Source: Sinotaia quadrata (taxonomy: Eukaryota > Mollusca > Gastropoda > Architaenioglossa > Viviparidae). From it: a stretch of DNA of 64,000 bases. How positions within the stretch are numbered: position 1 is the first letter of the stretch; every line of letters starts with the position of its first letter. The stretch spans positions 36,588,879 to 36,652,878 of the forward strand of contig CM054182.1 in the NCBI GenBank assembly GCA_028829895.1, given 5' to 3'. Made by a program: the position numbers and the translations under genes. Under the pieces are notes generated by a model. It worked only from the letters and a program-made list of their open reading frames with translations, had not been told where the DNA came from and ran no database searches. This document shows, piece after piece, positions 46,866 through 59,590 of this stretch.

Positions 46866-47899
46866 ATAGGGATGACAACTATGAAACCATCAAATATGAT
46901 GGATGTGTGTATGCATACTGTACATGTGTTCAGTGTGTGTGTGTGTGTGTGTGTAGCGCGTACATTTGTGTATGTATGTGTGTATGTCATGCGAGTGACT
47001 TACTAGTTATGTGTGTAAGTTTTGTATAGTTTGGGGGCACTTCAACGAGTATACCATTGTTATTCACTTGAAAACATACTTCTCCCGTCTCGCACACTAA
47101 TGGAAACTGCACAACAATGAATTGCAATCAATTTCAGCCGAAAGTGGATAATAAATCACTGAAAACTAGCTTTATTTTGCGATAAAACAAAAACAGCAAC
47201 AGGAAGACCCAACAAATGAACAAATGCATACATCAACTGTCTAATTTTCACAAAGATCTTTTTCTTGACTGGACAGTACACCCATTTGTAGAGTGACAAT
47301 TAGCTTTTGTTATAATTACTGCCTTTCTAAGGCGCTTTTGGTTAACATTTTGAAGTGAAATCAGGAGAAAAGAGTTCAATTATGAGACTAGAGATAGTGT
47401 AATCTGATCGACGAGTTAGACATAAGATTACTTACCGTTCCTAACCGTACTAGTCATTAAGTGTAACTTATCGACGAATTATAGACTCAAGATTACTTAC
47501 CGTTTACTCATTCTTGCCAGTACTAGTCAGTCAAGTGAAATTGATCGTTAATAATTTAACTTCAAACACATCGACTGACTTACAAATTTCCTGAGTGTGA
47601 AATGGAAGCCTTGGTTTTGTATTATTTAAATGTTTTAAAATGTATCTTATCGTTATGAGGGCTATAACATGTCTATTAATAGTTTATGTGTTACAAAGAA
47701 ATCAATCAAGCTCTTATTACAGCTGTAAAATGCTTCTTGTTTAAGTGTTGCACAATGCAGCTATTCATTTAAAATTTATGAAAAGCATTTTACAAGTTTA
47801 CAACAACACAAAAACACCTGATTGTAAAAAATCACTTGTATACAGCTGCAGAGCAGTTTATGTTTTATCAACCACATACTTCTACACGCAAATAAAATA

Positions 47900-48060
47900 G
47901 ATTGGCTAAATTATTTCAAGGGTTAAATTTATCAAAAAAGCCAAGGATACTTAGTGATTTAGTAGATTATTTCATGGGTCAAGTTTATGAAACATATAGT
48001 CCTAGAAGCCAATGCAACAGGTTTGTAAATTATTTCAATGGTTCTGAACTCAGAAGCTAC
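47900..48060 (+). repeat. Diverged repeat, unit about 57 bp
   Basis: Three weak copies share 'aaattatttcaagggttaa' or 'attatttcatgggtcaag'. The short open frame here is probably incidental. Confidence 0.5.
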
Positions 48061-48159
48061 AGCTTAATCGGTGTCGTCGGAAGATGGCTCCTCAGAAGAC
48101 GGCAATGATGACAGTAAATGACGTAATATAGGGAGAAGTATAATTTTCACTTGGCTGAC

Positions 48160-48820
48160 AAGTAATACTAGGAGCTTAGTTTTATGGGATAGCAACTGCC
48201 TGAAATGAGATTTTAGTATTACAGAACTACTGTCTGATATGGGATTAAATATAAGAGGACAACAATTGTCTGAAATGAGATTTAGTAGGCCTTATTACTG
48301 AACAACATCTGTCTGAAATGAAATTTTGTGGATTTCAGAACTTCTGTCTAAAAAGATATTTTAGCATTACGGGACAACAGTCTCATATGAGGGTGGCAGT
48401 ATTACGGGACAACAGTCTGAAATGAGGGTGGCAGTATTAGGGGACAACTGTCTGAAATGAGGGTGGTAGTATTAAGGGACAACAGTCTCATATGAGGGTG
48501 GCAGTATTACGGGACAACTGTCTGAAATGAAGGTGGCAATTTTACGGGACAACAGTCTCATATGAGGGTGGCAATATTACGGGACAACAGTTTCATATGA
48601 GGGTGGCAGTATTACGGGACAACAGTCTCATATGTGGCTGGCAGTATTACGGGACAACAGTCTGAAATGAGGGTGGCAATATTACGGGACAACAGTCTGA
48701 AATGAGGGTGGCAGTATTACGGGACAACAGTCTGAAATAAGGGTGGCAGTATTACGGGACAACAGTCTCATATGAGGGTGGCAGTATTACGGGACAACAG
48801 TCTCATATGAGGGTGGCTTA
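48160..48820 (+). repeat. Tandem array, unit about 35 bp, about fourteen core copies
   Basis: Core 48365-48817: 'gtattacgggacaacagtc' + 'tcatatgagggtggca', with two variants (tcatatgag / tgaaatgag) mixed along the array. Diverged units of longer period extend upstream to about 48160. Confidence 0.94.
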
Positions 48821-49284
48821 ATGCATCAATTTTCGTTTGTGAAGGACTTTGGATGGAGAGTATTGTTATAAATCTTATCTATGATGAAATAAACCCACTC
48901 TGCAAATTACAAATATAAATTTTTAATTAATAATTTTACTTGTGTGTGCGACTTTGAATAGCACGTTAACTTTATTTCTTTGAATAACATTTTTTGAATT
49001 TGTTTCTATGAAAAATGTTTTAACTTTGTGTCTGAAAAAACAACAACTTAATTTTATCCTTTTTATATAGTAGAGAATTTTGTCATGCTGGTAGAATCAA
49101 AGAATCGATTAAGGAATTAAGATTCTTCCTGTGTGATCGCCAAGGATCCAAAGTCGTTCGTTCTGGTGTGATTCACAAGTCGTCCGTTCGTATGTGATTG
49201 CGTCTGAAGTTGGTCGTTCTGTGTGACCGCTCAGCAGTTTATCTGCTTGGTCATACCAGCTGCATATACCGTCATGAAGAACTA

Positions 49285-49435
49285 CTTAAGAAAGAGATTA
49301 GCAAGTCGGGGATAGTGGCTAATATAAGGAGAATATGTGACAAGTAAGCCAAAGCCTCTTGACAAAGAGATTAACAAGTCGGGGATAGTGGCTAATATAA
49401 GGAGGATAGGTGACAAGTAAGCCAAAGCCACACAA
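49285..49435 (+). repeat. Direct duplication, about 70-75 bp
   Basis: Two copies share 'aagtcggggatagtggct', 'aatataagga' and 'gacaagtaagccaaagcc'. Confidence 0.92.
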
Positions 49436-49734
49436 CTAGGTAAAGCGCTTATCAAAGGGTTATGTTGACCAGTAATAGAAATACTAGCAACACTATATTT
49501 CAGGTCGATAGGCAGTAGTTCAATGGAGACCTATAGTCACTTGTTCACTGAAGACCTATGGTCAGCTGTTCACATTCGCGCATCTAATGGTGACACACCT
49601 CGACTGGTGCTACATGACTGGACACTATTGCTATTTAACTGGATTTTTGTTATGTTAGCATACTATTGCTACCCGGCTGTATTTGTTAGTAACGTTAGGA
49701 CATTATTGCTACTCGGCTGTATTTTTTAGTAACC

Positions 49735-49975
49735 TGTAGTCGGGGGGACAAGGTAACCATTGACACCGTTTAAGGTGAGGCCCTATTTGGGTTGAATGGA
49801 CGATGCTAAGTGCAAGACGTACACCATGTACTGTTTGCCTGCTGTCAAATATCCGCTGTTAATGAAACTTTGTAGTGGGGGGGGGGGGACAAGGTAACCA
49901 TTGACACCGTTTAAGGTGAGGCCCTATGTGGGTCGAATGGACGAGATTAAGTACAAATCTTTCCTATTAACAGCG
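49735..49975 (+). repeat. Direct duplication, about 130 bp
   Basis: Two copies contain 'gacaaggtaaccattgac', 'accgtttaaggtgaggcc' and 'gaatggacga', each preceded by a G-run (six and eleven G). Possibly linked to a mobile element, but no termini are seen. Confidence 0.88.
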
Positions 49976-50038
49976 ATGTTCAACATATCCTATTTAAAAA
50001 CTTTGTTGTGTCGTCTGCCAGTTCGTATTATCTGTGAC

Positions 50039-50382
50039 CAGTGGTAGCGCTACGGCAGGAGAGCAACGAGGTTAGAAACAGGGTTGTCTCGGGCGCCGCA
50101 GCTCGAATGTGGAGGTGCCGTAGAGGGAAATTTGCATTTTATTATTTCTTTTGTAAAGATGTATACGACGCAAATTGGTCAGTTTAGCGCGAGTACAATT
50201 AAAAATTAAATTTGACTTTGATATGGAATGGGACATGTGGAACTTTAAATTTTAAAAAAAATTACTTTTTATTTATTCGTTCCTGGAAAGGAGAAGGGCG
50301 TTATCTCGGGGTACTGCCCCTCCTCCCCCCCTCCCCCGGAGCAGTATACCCTTTCTCTGCGTCTGTCTGATCCACTGTTAGG
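50039..50382. mobile_element. Possible decayed hAT-like MITE
   Basis: CAGTGGTAGCGCTACGGCAG at 50039 and 'gatccactg' ending at 50382 give only a six-base inverted terminus (CAGTGG/CCACTG), and no clear 8-bp duplication. Internal 'gggcgccgcagctcg' resembles the 'gggcgcca' motifs of the 11390-11596 element. Weak. Confidence 0.28.
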
Positions 50383-51139
50383 TGTAATATATTACAGTGA
50401 CGCGATATGCTTTTTAAAAAAATAATTGTTGGTGTGGGTGTGACGTCTACCCGTTTGTACTACGTCTACGGCAACATAAAACATTTCGGATACAACCTTT
50501 CTTTGACCTCTAGTCTACTGAAGACTCGTGTGTTTCAACTAAGATAAGCCTTATCTCTGACAGAAACGTATTCGTGGATTTATTTCTGTACATTTTCTGC
50601 ACACCGCGAGTGCACGCTTAGCTTTTTATAACATTCAAACTAAAAGTGAAAAGCTACTTCTAAGCAGACATCCAGTTAAATATCGTAAATAACGAAATCA
50701 TGTGTCAATCGAAATAGTCAAATAAACAACAACGATAACAAAACGGTGTCGTTTAAGTTTTACTTAACAGTTCAGATAGCAGTGGAAGGGGAAAACATTA
50801 TAATTCCCTGTAGTTAACACTGATATCGAACTTTCACTACAACTCGTTTTACCTGGACATCAAAATCTCTCTCCCCCGCCCTTCATCTCTACCGGGGGAG
50901 GAACCACGTCACGACTTTGGTTTGCTTGGCACGGGTTGTTCTAGGATTTAGAGAACAAACGTGCGTGTCTGCACGGAAGTATCAATGTAATACTGAGTGT
51001 ACCAGGAGTCTGTCGCCCTCGGAAGGCGATTTGCACCGGGTTCCTGTCCCAGGCGGAACGGCCATGGAGTTGGGAACACGTGACGTGTGTATACTTGGCG
51101 GTTTGGGCCACAATTCAAATTTCGTTTAACAAAGTTTCC

Positions 51140-51350
51140 TAAATGTAACTTTTATCTTGCCAAATTGCAACCTTTAGCTTAAGGAATGTAACCTTTAGCT
51201 TGCCAAATGACTATTGGCTTGCTAAATTGCTTGATGTGCTAATTTAATTTGACAAATAAAATGTACTTTTAGCAAAAGTCGAAAATTCGGTCACGGTATA
51301 GTTTAGCTTGCCAAATATAATTTTAGCTTTTAAAATCTTTTAGCAAGCTA
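51140..51350 (+). repeat. Irregular repeats of TTTAGCTTGCCAAAT
   Basis: Seven or so copies of an AGCTTGCCAAAT-like motif on either strand ('tttagcttgcc', 'ttagcaagctaaat') with irregular spacing. Confidence 0.6.
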
Positions 51351-51784
51351 AATCGCTTTCCCAGAAAATGCGTAAAAACAGACAGTGGTACAGAAGATTT
51401 CCAGATCAAAGATTTCTGCCACCAGTTGGAGAGGAAACAGTGGGATGTTGGAACGTAGCCAAATAGGTTATCATTTATCACAAGGAAGAATTCTAAGATT
51501 TGATTTGTGAATTGTACTTGCCATTAAGTGCATGAAGATTATGCATCTCAATACGTATTGGGTTGAACTTGTGGGTTACTATCTCGATAATTCTCGGTTA
51601 GCGGCGAGATTTGCTAGACAACTGAATTCCTGTCAATAAAACTTAAAAGTGTAACCAGCATGTGTATTGATCGCAAAGTCAACTTTACTGCTGGCGAATG
51701 ACAAAATCTGTCTTCAATTTCTTATCAGTGTTTATATCCATTTCATTCACCGCCATCCCGTCGCCAAGCCTAGGTTCTCTCCCT

Positions 51785-52020
51785 TTATTCTGGCAACAGG
51801 GAAACAAATCAAATTAATACATGTAACTTAGCAAGAAATAAAATATAATTATGAAAAAGAACAACCAGTAACAGTATCAAGTATATTAAAATATATATTA
51901 TTCTGGCAACAGGGAAAACAAATCAAATTAATACTTGTAACTTAGCAAGAAATAAAATATAATTATGAAAAAGAACAACCAGTAACAGTATCAAGTATAA
52001 AAAATATATATTATTATAGA
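51785..52020 (+). repeat. Direct duplication, about 117 bp
   Basis: Two nearly identical copies contain 'attctggcaacaggga', 'aacttagcaagaaataa' and 'aaagaacaaccagtaacag'. Confidence 0.95.
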
Positions 52021-52324
52021 ACATTTCTCATGACGATGGCGTGATAGGGCAAATAAAATCGATTTTCTCCAAAGCATAAACATCTGAACTCCAACGACTT
52101 TTAATCTCAATTTTAAAGATACATTGTTAATAATTTGTTATGAACTGACATAAAACAATGTACAGTATTTATCCATGCCTATAGTGTGACGAGTGCAAAT
52201 CAATTTTTTGTTTTAAGACACTCTCTGTAATGAAGAGAGATAAAATTGTGCACTGCAAAATATTTGAATTAATGTTGGAGGGGTGGTGATATCTATTCCC
52301 TCCCTTCGTGTCTATGGTGAAGTC

Positions 52325-52337
52325 GTGAGTGTATGTG

Positions 52338-52369
<32 letters not shown>

Positions 52370-52823
52370 TGTTATTTCTCTCATATCAATGCTGAAGGTG
52401 TGTGTATGTATATCTTAATATGCGGAAGGGGACTATGCATGTATATCTGATTTAACTCCTATCAGTACTGAAGAAGAGGTGGGTTTGAGGGTTGCATGCG
52501 TGCGTGCGTGCGTGCGTGCGTGTCTTATTTCCGCGTCAGTGTTGAAGGTCTGTGTGCTATTTTCTTCATGTCAATACCAATCTGGTGTGTGCGTGCGCGC
52601 GCGCGCGTGTGTGTATGTGTATATTATTTCCCTCCTGTCAGGTCAAAAAAGGTATATATGTGCGCGCGTCTGTGTTTTACTGCCCTCATGTCAGTGATGA
52701 AGTGTTTGTGTGTGTTGTGTGTGTATTATTTTCCTCATACGTGTGTCATTTCCCTCATGTAAATGCTGAATGGATGTGTGTATGTATGTCTGTATTTCTT
52801 CATGTCCATGCATAATGGATGTG

Positions 52824-52860
<37 letters not shown>

Positions 52861-53010
52861 ATTCTTTCATGTCAATTCTAATAGATATTTACCCTATTTC
52901 AATGCCGAAAGGATGTGTGTGTTTATCCTCATGTTAAGGCTGAAGAAGTGTTACCCCCCTTTATGTCAGTACTGGAAGGAAGTGTCTTTCCCCCTCTTAC
53001 TGGTGCTGGA
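52325..53010 (+). repeat. GT/GC-rich minisatellite-like region
   Basis: Runs of GT and GCGT, including (GC)n(GT)n at about 52590-52615, alternate with 'cctcatgtcaatgctgaag' style units about 60-75 bp apart. The alternating purine-pyrimidine runs (52335-52370, 52496-52521, 52587-52620, 52822-52858) could adopt Z-form DNA. Open frames are artefacts. Confidence 0.85.
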
Positions 53011-53034
53011 TGGGTAATCTTATTTGTCTAGTCA

Positions 53035-53200
53035 GTGCTGGAGGAGAAGAGTCTAACCTATCATCTTATTGCCTTATATCACTGCTGGAGAGGGAGGGTC
53101 TTATCCCTCATGTCAGTGCTGGAGAGGGAGGGTCTTATCCCTCATATCAGTGCTGGAGAGGGAGGGTCTTATCCCTCATATAGGTGCTGGAGGGGCGGCG
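53035..53200 (+). repeat. Tandem array, unit about 37 bp, four copies
   Basis: Units contain 'gtgctggagagggaggg' and 'tcttatccctcatatca'. Confidence 0.93.
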
Positions 53201-53502
53201 TCTATCGTCACTACTGAGAACTGGATAGGATAAATCGCGTTTGATCTTAATTCTTTGGAATCAATCTCCCCCCACCCCGAACATATCTTCTCGTGACATG
53301 TTAAAATGCCATACACCCTCCCACCGAACATATCGTCGTATCATGTTAAAATGCGACAGACCCCCCCCCCCCCCTCCCGAGAAAACACAATTCCTTGCGA
53401 CATACTAAAATGTGATCTCCCTCAGAATATATCTCCTCTGACATTTTAAAATGCGAATTTAATCATATTTCACATTTTCTCGGTGCATAATTATGAAATA
53501 GT

Positions 53503-53503
<1 letters not shown>

Positions 53504-53564
<61 letters not shown>
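53504..53564. repeat. (CA)n microsatellite
   Basis: About 30 CA units followed by a short (GA)n. A C-run lies nearby at about 53360-53373. Confidence 0.97.
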
Positions 53565-53566
<2 letters not shown>

Positions 53567-54659
53567 AGAGAGTAAATTATATATATAATAGTAATCTGAT
53601 ATTTTCCCAGTACAATGCGAACACTGAGTAAGGTCACTATTAAACAACAAACATAAATTCTCTACCTGAGATTTCTGTGCTCAGCCTTCGGACTATATGA
53701 ACACCGGGTCGGATCAATCATACAGTCAGGAATTATAGATTTTGGGTGGGGAGAAATTTTCTCCAGTCTCATAGCTGAGGCGCAATCGTTGAGCTGATTG
53801 TAGTTCCGAGAAATCAATATGCATTTTTTGAGACATCGCTGTTTTGCTCATTCTGAAAGGGCAATATCGTGCGCCCTGACCGCGTTAATATTAGTATAAG
53901 AAAAGTGTATACCATATATATACTGCTTACAATGTTGCCTGGTTTACAATATTAATATAGTTTGTCACGTTGACAAGATAGTAATGCTACCTGCTTTTTA
54001 TTTTAAATCGAACAAAAATTTACTGACAAAGCACTTTAAAAAGATAATTTTATTTCACTATTATCATGACAAGTTTTGAAAAAAGAGGGGTAACTAAATT
54101 TCTTTACAAATCGTGAAAACTTTCTGCTGATGCAAGAGTATCGAAGAAAAAACACTTTCTTTTTCAGACCACGATCACATGGGAGTACTTTTTTTTTTAA
54201 ATTACACACTGGATAGGAAAGCCACACACTGAGCAATGGGGTATCAACACTTCAAAAGGGCCATGTTTAGGAGAGAAGTATGTAATGCTACTTTCAATTC
54301 GTTGCCGAATAAATTTCCCAACCGATACAGCCAATCATTGTTGTTGTTACTAGAAGCACTGGATATCGGGTAACTAAAATACCGCTTAGCTGTCACTTAT
54401 TATTAGTAGAGCTCACACTTCAAGGGAGCTGTCAGTTTTTGTGTGTTTTTGCACCTGCAAAGAAGAGTTTAAAATAATTTCAGGGTGACCAAATCATACC
54501 ATCAGCTGAGAAAAATAATTAAGAAAAAATATTTACGTAATATAGTTTAACAGTAATAAAACACGGAGTCCTACTCCAATTTAACTTTCCTTTTCGAAAT
54601 AATCACTTTGCTATGTTTCATGCAATAGAATCTGAGAGTAATAAAAATAAAAGTACAGA

Positions 54660-55100
54660 AGCAGTACAGATTGCAAATTAAGTTACAATTATCATTTCTC
54701 TGAAAAAAACTATATTCTATTCCCATAGATCTCCCTGCTGTCGGTACAGATCACAAATTAGGTTACAATTATCATTTCTCTTTACAAAAAAAAACAACCC
54801 CCCACCCCCGAAATATATTCTAGTACGATAGATTTCCTAGCTATCAGTACAGATTACAAATTTGGTTACAATTATCAATTCTATTTATAAAAAAATACCA
54901 AACCATATTCTAGTACGATCTCTTGCTGTCAGTACAGATTACAAATTTGGTTACAATTATCAATTCTATTTTAAAAAAATACCAAACCATATTCTAGTTC
55001 GATCTCTTGCTGTCAGTACAGTTTACAAATTAGGTTACAATTATAATTTATCTTTAAAAAATAAAGCCACACACACACTAAATAGGTTACAATTATAAAA
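54660..55100 (+). repeat. Tandem array, unit about 75-95 bp, about six copies
   Basis: Units share 'cagtacagattacaaattt', 'ggttacaattatcaattct' and 'attctagtacgat', with A-runs of varying length between. Confidence 0.9.
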
Positions 55101-55289
55101 AAGCCCCCCCCCAAAAAAAAACAACAAGAACAACAAGAACAACAACCAACTCTAACGATTCTAGTCACATAGACCTATCACCCTGCTGTCAGTACAGAAA
55201 TGGGAGCAGCAGGCAGAGGAGTTGAAATACGACACAGATGATTTTTTTCAAAGTTTAAATTGCTGCAGACATGGCAATCAGAACATTAT

Positions 55290-55420
55290 TTTTTTAAATG
55301 CCCGCAGATGTAATATTACAATGATTTTTTTAAAAAATGCCTGTAGATGTAATGTTATAGTATATATATTTTTTTAATGTCTGCAGATGTAATATTAGAG
55401 TTACTCATTTAAAAAAAAAT
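55290..55420 (+). repeat. Tandem array, unit about 45 bp, three copies
   Basis: Units share 'gcagatgtaatatta' and a T/A-run. Confidence 0.8.
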
Positions 55421-55844
55421 TAATTACATTATAATTGTCTACTGCACGCGTCAGGTCATGATAATTTAACGAGATATTCAAATTGCTGACTGCACGCACC
55501 AAGTCACTGATGACTTAACAAGACATTACAATTATCCACTCCACAGGTCAGGCCGCTGATGACTTAAGTCTGAAGGAGACATTATAATGGCAATTACAAT
55601 GTAATTACAATTATCGGCTCCACCACCAAACTCTGTGCACATTTTCACCGATCCATGACGATGCTCAGAATTGAGCGTGACCAACAGCATTCATGGACGT
55701 CCGGCGCTTTCCATCGGGAGATAATCCACAAACTGTGCTATATGAAGCACCTCGTAGTTTGTCACGATTAAATTATCCCCCTTGGTATCTGTAGGAATTA
55801 GAATTTCACTAGCTTCAAATGCACTTAGGATATAGTTTATGAGA

Positions 55845-56065
55845 TACGACAAGGGAGTAGAACAGACAGTAGGACATTAGCCTTTTGTTCGAGCGACCGG
55901 GGTTCGATCCTTGTTGAGGTGATACTTTTTCATGATCCCTAGTTCAAGATGATGGAGTTTAGGGAGGGTCTCGTCCTTAGGAGGACGATACATCGAGAAC
56001 CATTTTGCTACACAGAATGCTCAGTTAGATATCAAAATACTGTAGCCTACCCTCGTCCGCTGCTC
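55845..56065 (+). mobile_element. tRNA-derived SINE remnant
   Basis: GGTTCGATCC at 55901-55910 is a good Pol III B box, preceded by 'attagccttttgttcgagcg' and 'accggg' as in tRNA-derived SINE heads of molluscs. Downstream 'gggtctcgtccttaggagga' resembles the conserved body (GG.CT..TCCTTAGGAGG.CG) seen in several invertebrate SINEs (from memory). The A box is degenerate. No target duplication or tail was delimited, so the ends are approximate. Confidence 0.6.
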
Positions 56066-56127
56066 GAGCAAAATTGGACCTACATCTAGAAAATTCACCC
56101 AACTACTCAATCTCCTCTCTCCACTAA

Positions 56128-56212
56128 CTCACACGTGCGCGCGCGCGCACACGCACACACACACACACACATACACATAGTCTGTACTCTCTAACCCATA
56201 GCTATATTCCAC

Positions 56213-56277
<65 letters not shown>

Positions 56278-56362
56278 TGAATCTGTATTCTCTAACCCAT
56301 AGCTATATTCCACATCACACACACACTCACAGTTTGTACTATCTAACCCATAGCTATATTCC

Positions 56363-56438
<76 letters not shown>

Positions 56439-56531
56439 CATATCTGTACTCTCTAACCCATAGCTATATTCCACAACACACATACACACGCACTCATAGT
56501 CTGTACTCTCTAACCCATAGCTATATTCTAC

Positions 56532-56584
<53 letters not shown>

Positions 56585-56618
56585 TCTGTATTCTCTAACC
56601 CATAACTATATTCCACCA

Positions 56619-56675
<57 letters not shown>

Positions 56676-56770
56676 ACACACAGAGTCTGTATTCTCTAAC
56701 TCATAGCTATATTCCACAAAACACACACGCACACACAAATCTGCATTCTGTAACCCATAACTATGTTCTA
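56128..56770. repeat. Compound array: (CA)n blocks alternating with a 24-bp unit
   Basis: Eight copies of 'ctctaacccatagctatat' + 'tccac' alternate with CA runs of 10-30 units. The whole can be viewed as a minisatellite whose CA tract has expanded independently in each unit. Its left edge contains (CG)n/(CA)n. Cys/Val open frames on the minus strand are artefacts. Confidence 0.95.
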
Positions 56771-57059
56771 CAATACACACTCACACTTAGTCTGAGCTCT
56801 CTTTTTGTTATGGAGGCTAATGCTGATTGCTGATACATGGGATGGGGTAGGGTGGATGGTGATGGTATTGTGCGTGTGTGTGCAAAGGGAGCTAATACTG
56901 AGAGGCACTGGATCATCAGCAGTTACAGTTTCCACGGTGCACAAGAGTTGGGAATAACATATTAGTAATATTGCCCTTCAGCTACACGATTATTTATTTA
57001 TTTATTTCATACATACACTCAACATAACGTAGCTAAAATTTAAATAAAATATTGGTAGA

Positions 57060-57170
57060 TCCTGTCGTCCTTTTTTATGGTCTGTAACTCACCGTAACGC
57101 AATGTAATCACTGTGGTCTGTAACTCACCGTAACGCACTGTAATCACTGTGGTCTGTAACTGCATTTGTT
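57060..57170 (+). repeat. Tandem repeat, unit about 43 bp
   Basis: Two full copies and part of a third share 'tggtctgtaactcaccgtaa' and 'cgca.tgtaatcactg'. Confidence 0.92.
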
Positions 57171-57204
57171 TTAGTGGTGGTTTGGAACGCTTCATTGTAG
57201 TGTA

Positions 57205-57510
57205 ACTATGAAAAAGAAAGTACAATTATCACTTGCTAAATATGTGATTTATGAAAAAGAAAGTACAATTATCACTTGCTAAATATGTGATTTATGAAAA
57301 AGAAAGTACAATTATCACTTGCTAAATATGTGATTTATGAAAAAGAAAGTACAATTATCACTTGCTAAATATGTGATTTATGAAAAAGAAAGTACAATTA
57401 TCACTTGCTAAATATGTGATTTATGAAAAAGAAAGTACAATTATCACTTGCTAAATATGTGATTTATGAAAAAGAAAGTACAATTATCACTTGCTAAATA
57501 TGTGATTTAT
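57205..57510 (+). repeat. 43-bp array, seven apparently identical copies
   Basis: 'atgaaaaagaaagtacaat' + 'tatcacttgctaaatatgtg' + 'attt' starts at 57208, 57251, 57294, 57337, 57380, 57423 and 57466 with no visible difference. Confidence 0.97.
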
Positions 57511-57914
57511 TATTTTTCGTAAATGCAAAATTGTATTATTTTGACTTAAAAACCATCAAAAAAGCGTGCCCTCTGAAAAAGTCAATTTTAGGCAAGGTGC
57601 TGAGTTCAGGTCTTGCAATATGTTTACCCTCCCTCTCTTCCACAAACATTCTCAACTTACATTTCTGCAAATGAAAGTCGTTAGCCCTCATTCACACACA
57701 TGTGCATACATATCATAACCACAATTACATTCGTCATTAGAATTCCATAAACAATATCATGTTCAGCAATTCAAAATACAAATCTCTCTAATTAAAACTA
57801 TAGAGTATAGATCAATCGAACATGCAATCATCTCTAAATCAATAGTTCTAACTATAAAAAAATCTTTCCAAGCCCATTCGTTCTTCATCGATCAGACAAC
57901 TTACCACAACTCAC

Positions 57915-58035
57915 GATCACCTTTATAAAGAATTAAGATTCTCATCACTTGTAATTAGTTATGGACGATTAATTATTATTAATAATAATAATAACCATTA
58001 AATAGGTGGCGTTGGCGTCACAACTTCCAAATCAA
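57915..58035 (-). repeat. Dispersed repeat copy, inverted relative to 3460-3580
   Basis: The reverse complement of this stretch shares CATAACTAATTACAAGTGAT and flanks with 3460-3580. It carries a short AAT-repeat expansion that the other copy has in a shorter form. Confidence 0.6.
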
Positions 58036-58375
58036 ACAGCTAAACACTAAACGCCAGTACAAATGACGAATTACTCCCAAGCCAAGCACTCAAGCGATCA
58101 GCTTATTACTAAACGCCAGTACAACTGGAGAATTACTTCTTAGCCAAGCACTCAAGCGATCAGCTTATTACTAAACGCCAGTACAACTGGAGAATTACTT
58201 CTTAGCCAAGCACTCAAGCGATCAGCTTATTACTAAACGCCAGTACAACTGGAGAATTACTTCTTAGCCATGCACTCAAGCGATCAGCTTATTACTAAAC
58301 GCCAGTACAACTGGAGAATTACTTCTTAGCCAAGCACTCAAGCGATCAGCTAGGCACTAAACGCCAATAATGAGC
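58035..58375 (+). repeat. Tandem array, unit 62 bp, five to six copies
   Basis: Units contain 'actaaacgccagtacaact', 'ggagaattacttcttagcc' and 'aagcactcaagcgatcagc'; inner units are nearly identical. Confidence 0.95.
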
Positions 58376-59219
58376 CCAAACCAAGGATGTCACCACATTC
58401 AAACACCCTACAATGCCTACATGATGGATTAACCAATCGATGGGCTAGTTCAAATTCTGCATTAATTTTACACACAATGAGTAACTGCTTTGGTGTTCAC
58501 TTAAGTTTAAAAAAAAAAAGTGTGTCAAATGGTGATGAATATTTTTCTCTCTCGTAAACGATGTTATAAAAACGAAGAGATCGTTAAAACTCCCAATTTA
58601 TTGCAATTACCCACATGCCGAGATAAATGCGGGACTCAATCCATTAACAGAGTTTTGTAACCCGGGCTTCAAGCGAACGATTTAATTAAGGAAAAGTCAT
58701 CTGTCGTTCAGCTAAGTGCTATGCTTTCTATTCTGATCTAAAATAGCTACAGAAAAATTTTCTTCTAAAGAAATTAAAATGAACTGGCGTGAAATCAGAC
58801 ATAGGTAGGGAGGTAAAATTATCTTAAACACAACGCGACATTTGTTATACTAGATTGTCAATTTCCCGCCATTATCTTGAAATTGGTTCGAGTCAGTGTG
58901 ATGGTGGTACCCTGTTGACGTGCACAGTTCGCGACAGCACTTATAATGACAAGAGAATGCTCCTATACCCCCTCCCACCCATTCAGGCTCTTAGCAACAG
59001 CACCGCCACCACCTCTGCACGCTATTGTCACTGATTAACTTAAGTCTTGCTGTTTACTTGATCAAATCGTGTCCCTTCTAACGACAGTACTTGCGCTCAG
59101 TTATGGAACATTTCTAAACAATCGACTGAAGAATGTGCTAACTAATCAGATTTGTTTACCAGCTTTGGTCAACAGGACAGTTCTGTAAAGATCGAAATCA
59201 ATGGACTTCTGCGATTAAT

Positions 59220-59590
59220 TTAATTCATGCTGTTCTTCGTAGCTGCGCTGTGACAAGTAACTCATGCTGATCTTCATAGCTGCGCTGTGACAAGTAACTC
59301 ATGCTGATCTTCGTAGCTGCGCTGTGACAAGTAATTCATGCTGATCTTCGTAGCTGCGCTGTGACAAGTAACTCATGCTGATCTTCGTAGCTGCGCTGTG
59401 ACAAGTAACTCATGCTGATCTTCGTAGCTGCGCTGTGACAAGTAACTCATGCTGATCTTCGTAGCTGCGCTGTGACAAGTAATTCATGCTGATTTTCATA
59501 GCTGCGCTGTGACAAGTAATTCATGCTGATCTTCATAGCTGCGCTGTGACAAGTAATTCGTGCTGATCTTCATAGCTGCGCTGACAAGTA
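59220..59590 (+). repeat. Tandem array, unit 37 bp, ten copies
   Basis: Units contain 'tcatgctgatcttcgtagct' + 'gcgctgtgacaagtaac' with rare substitutions. Confidence 0.96.
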
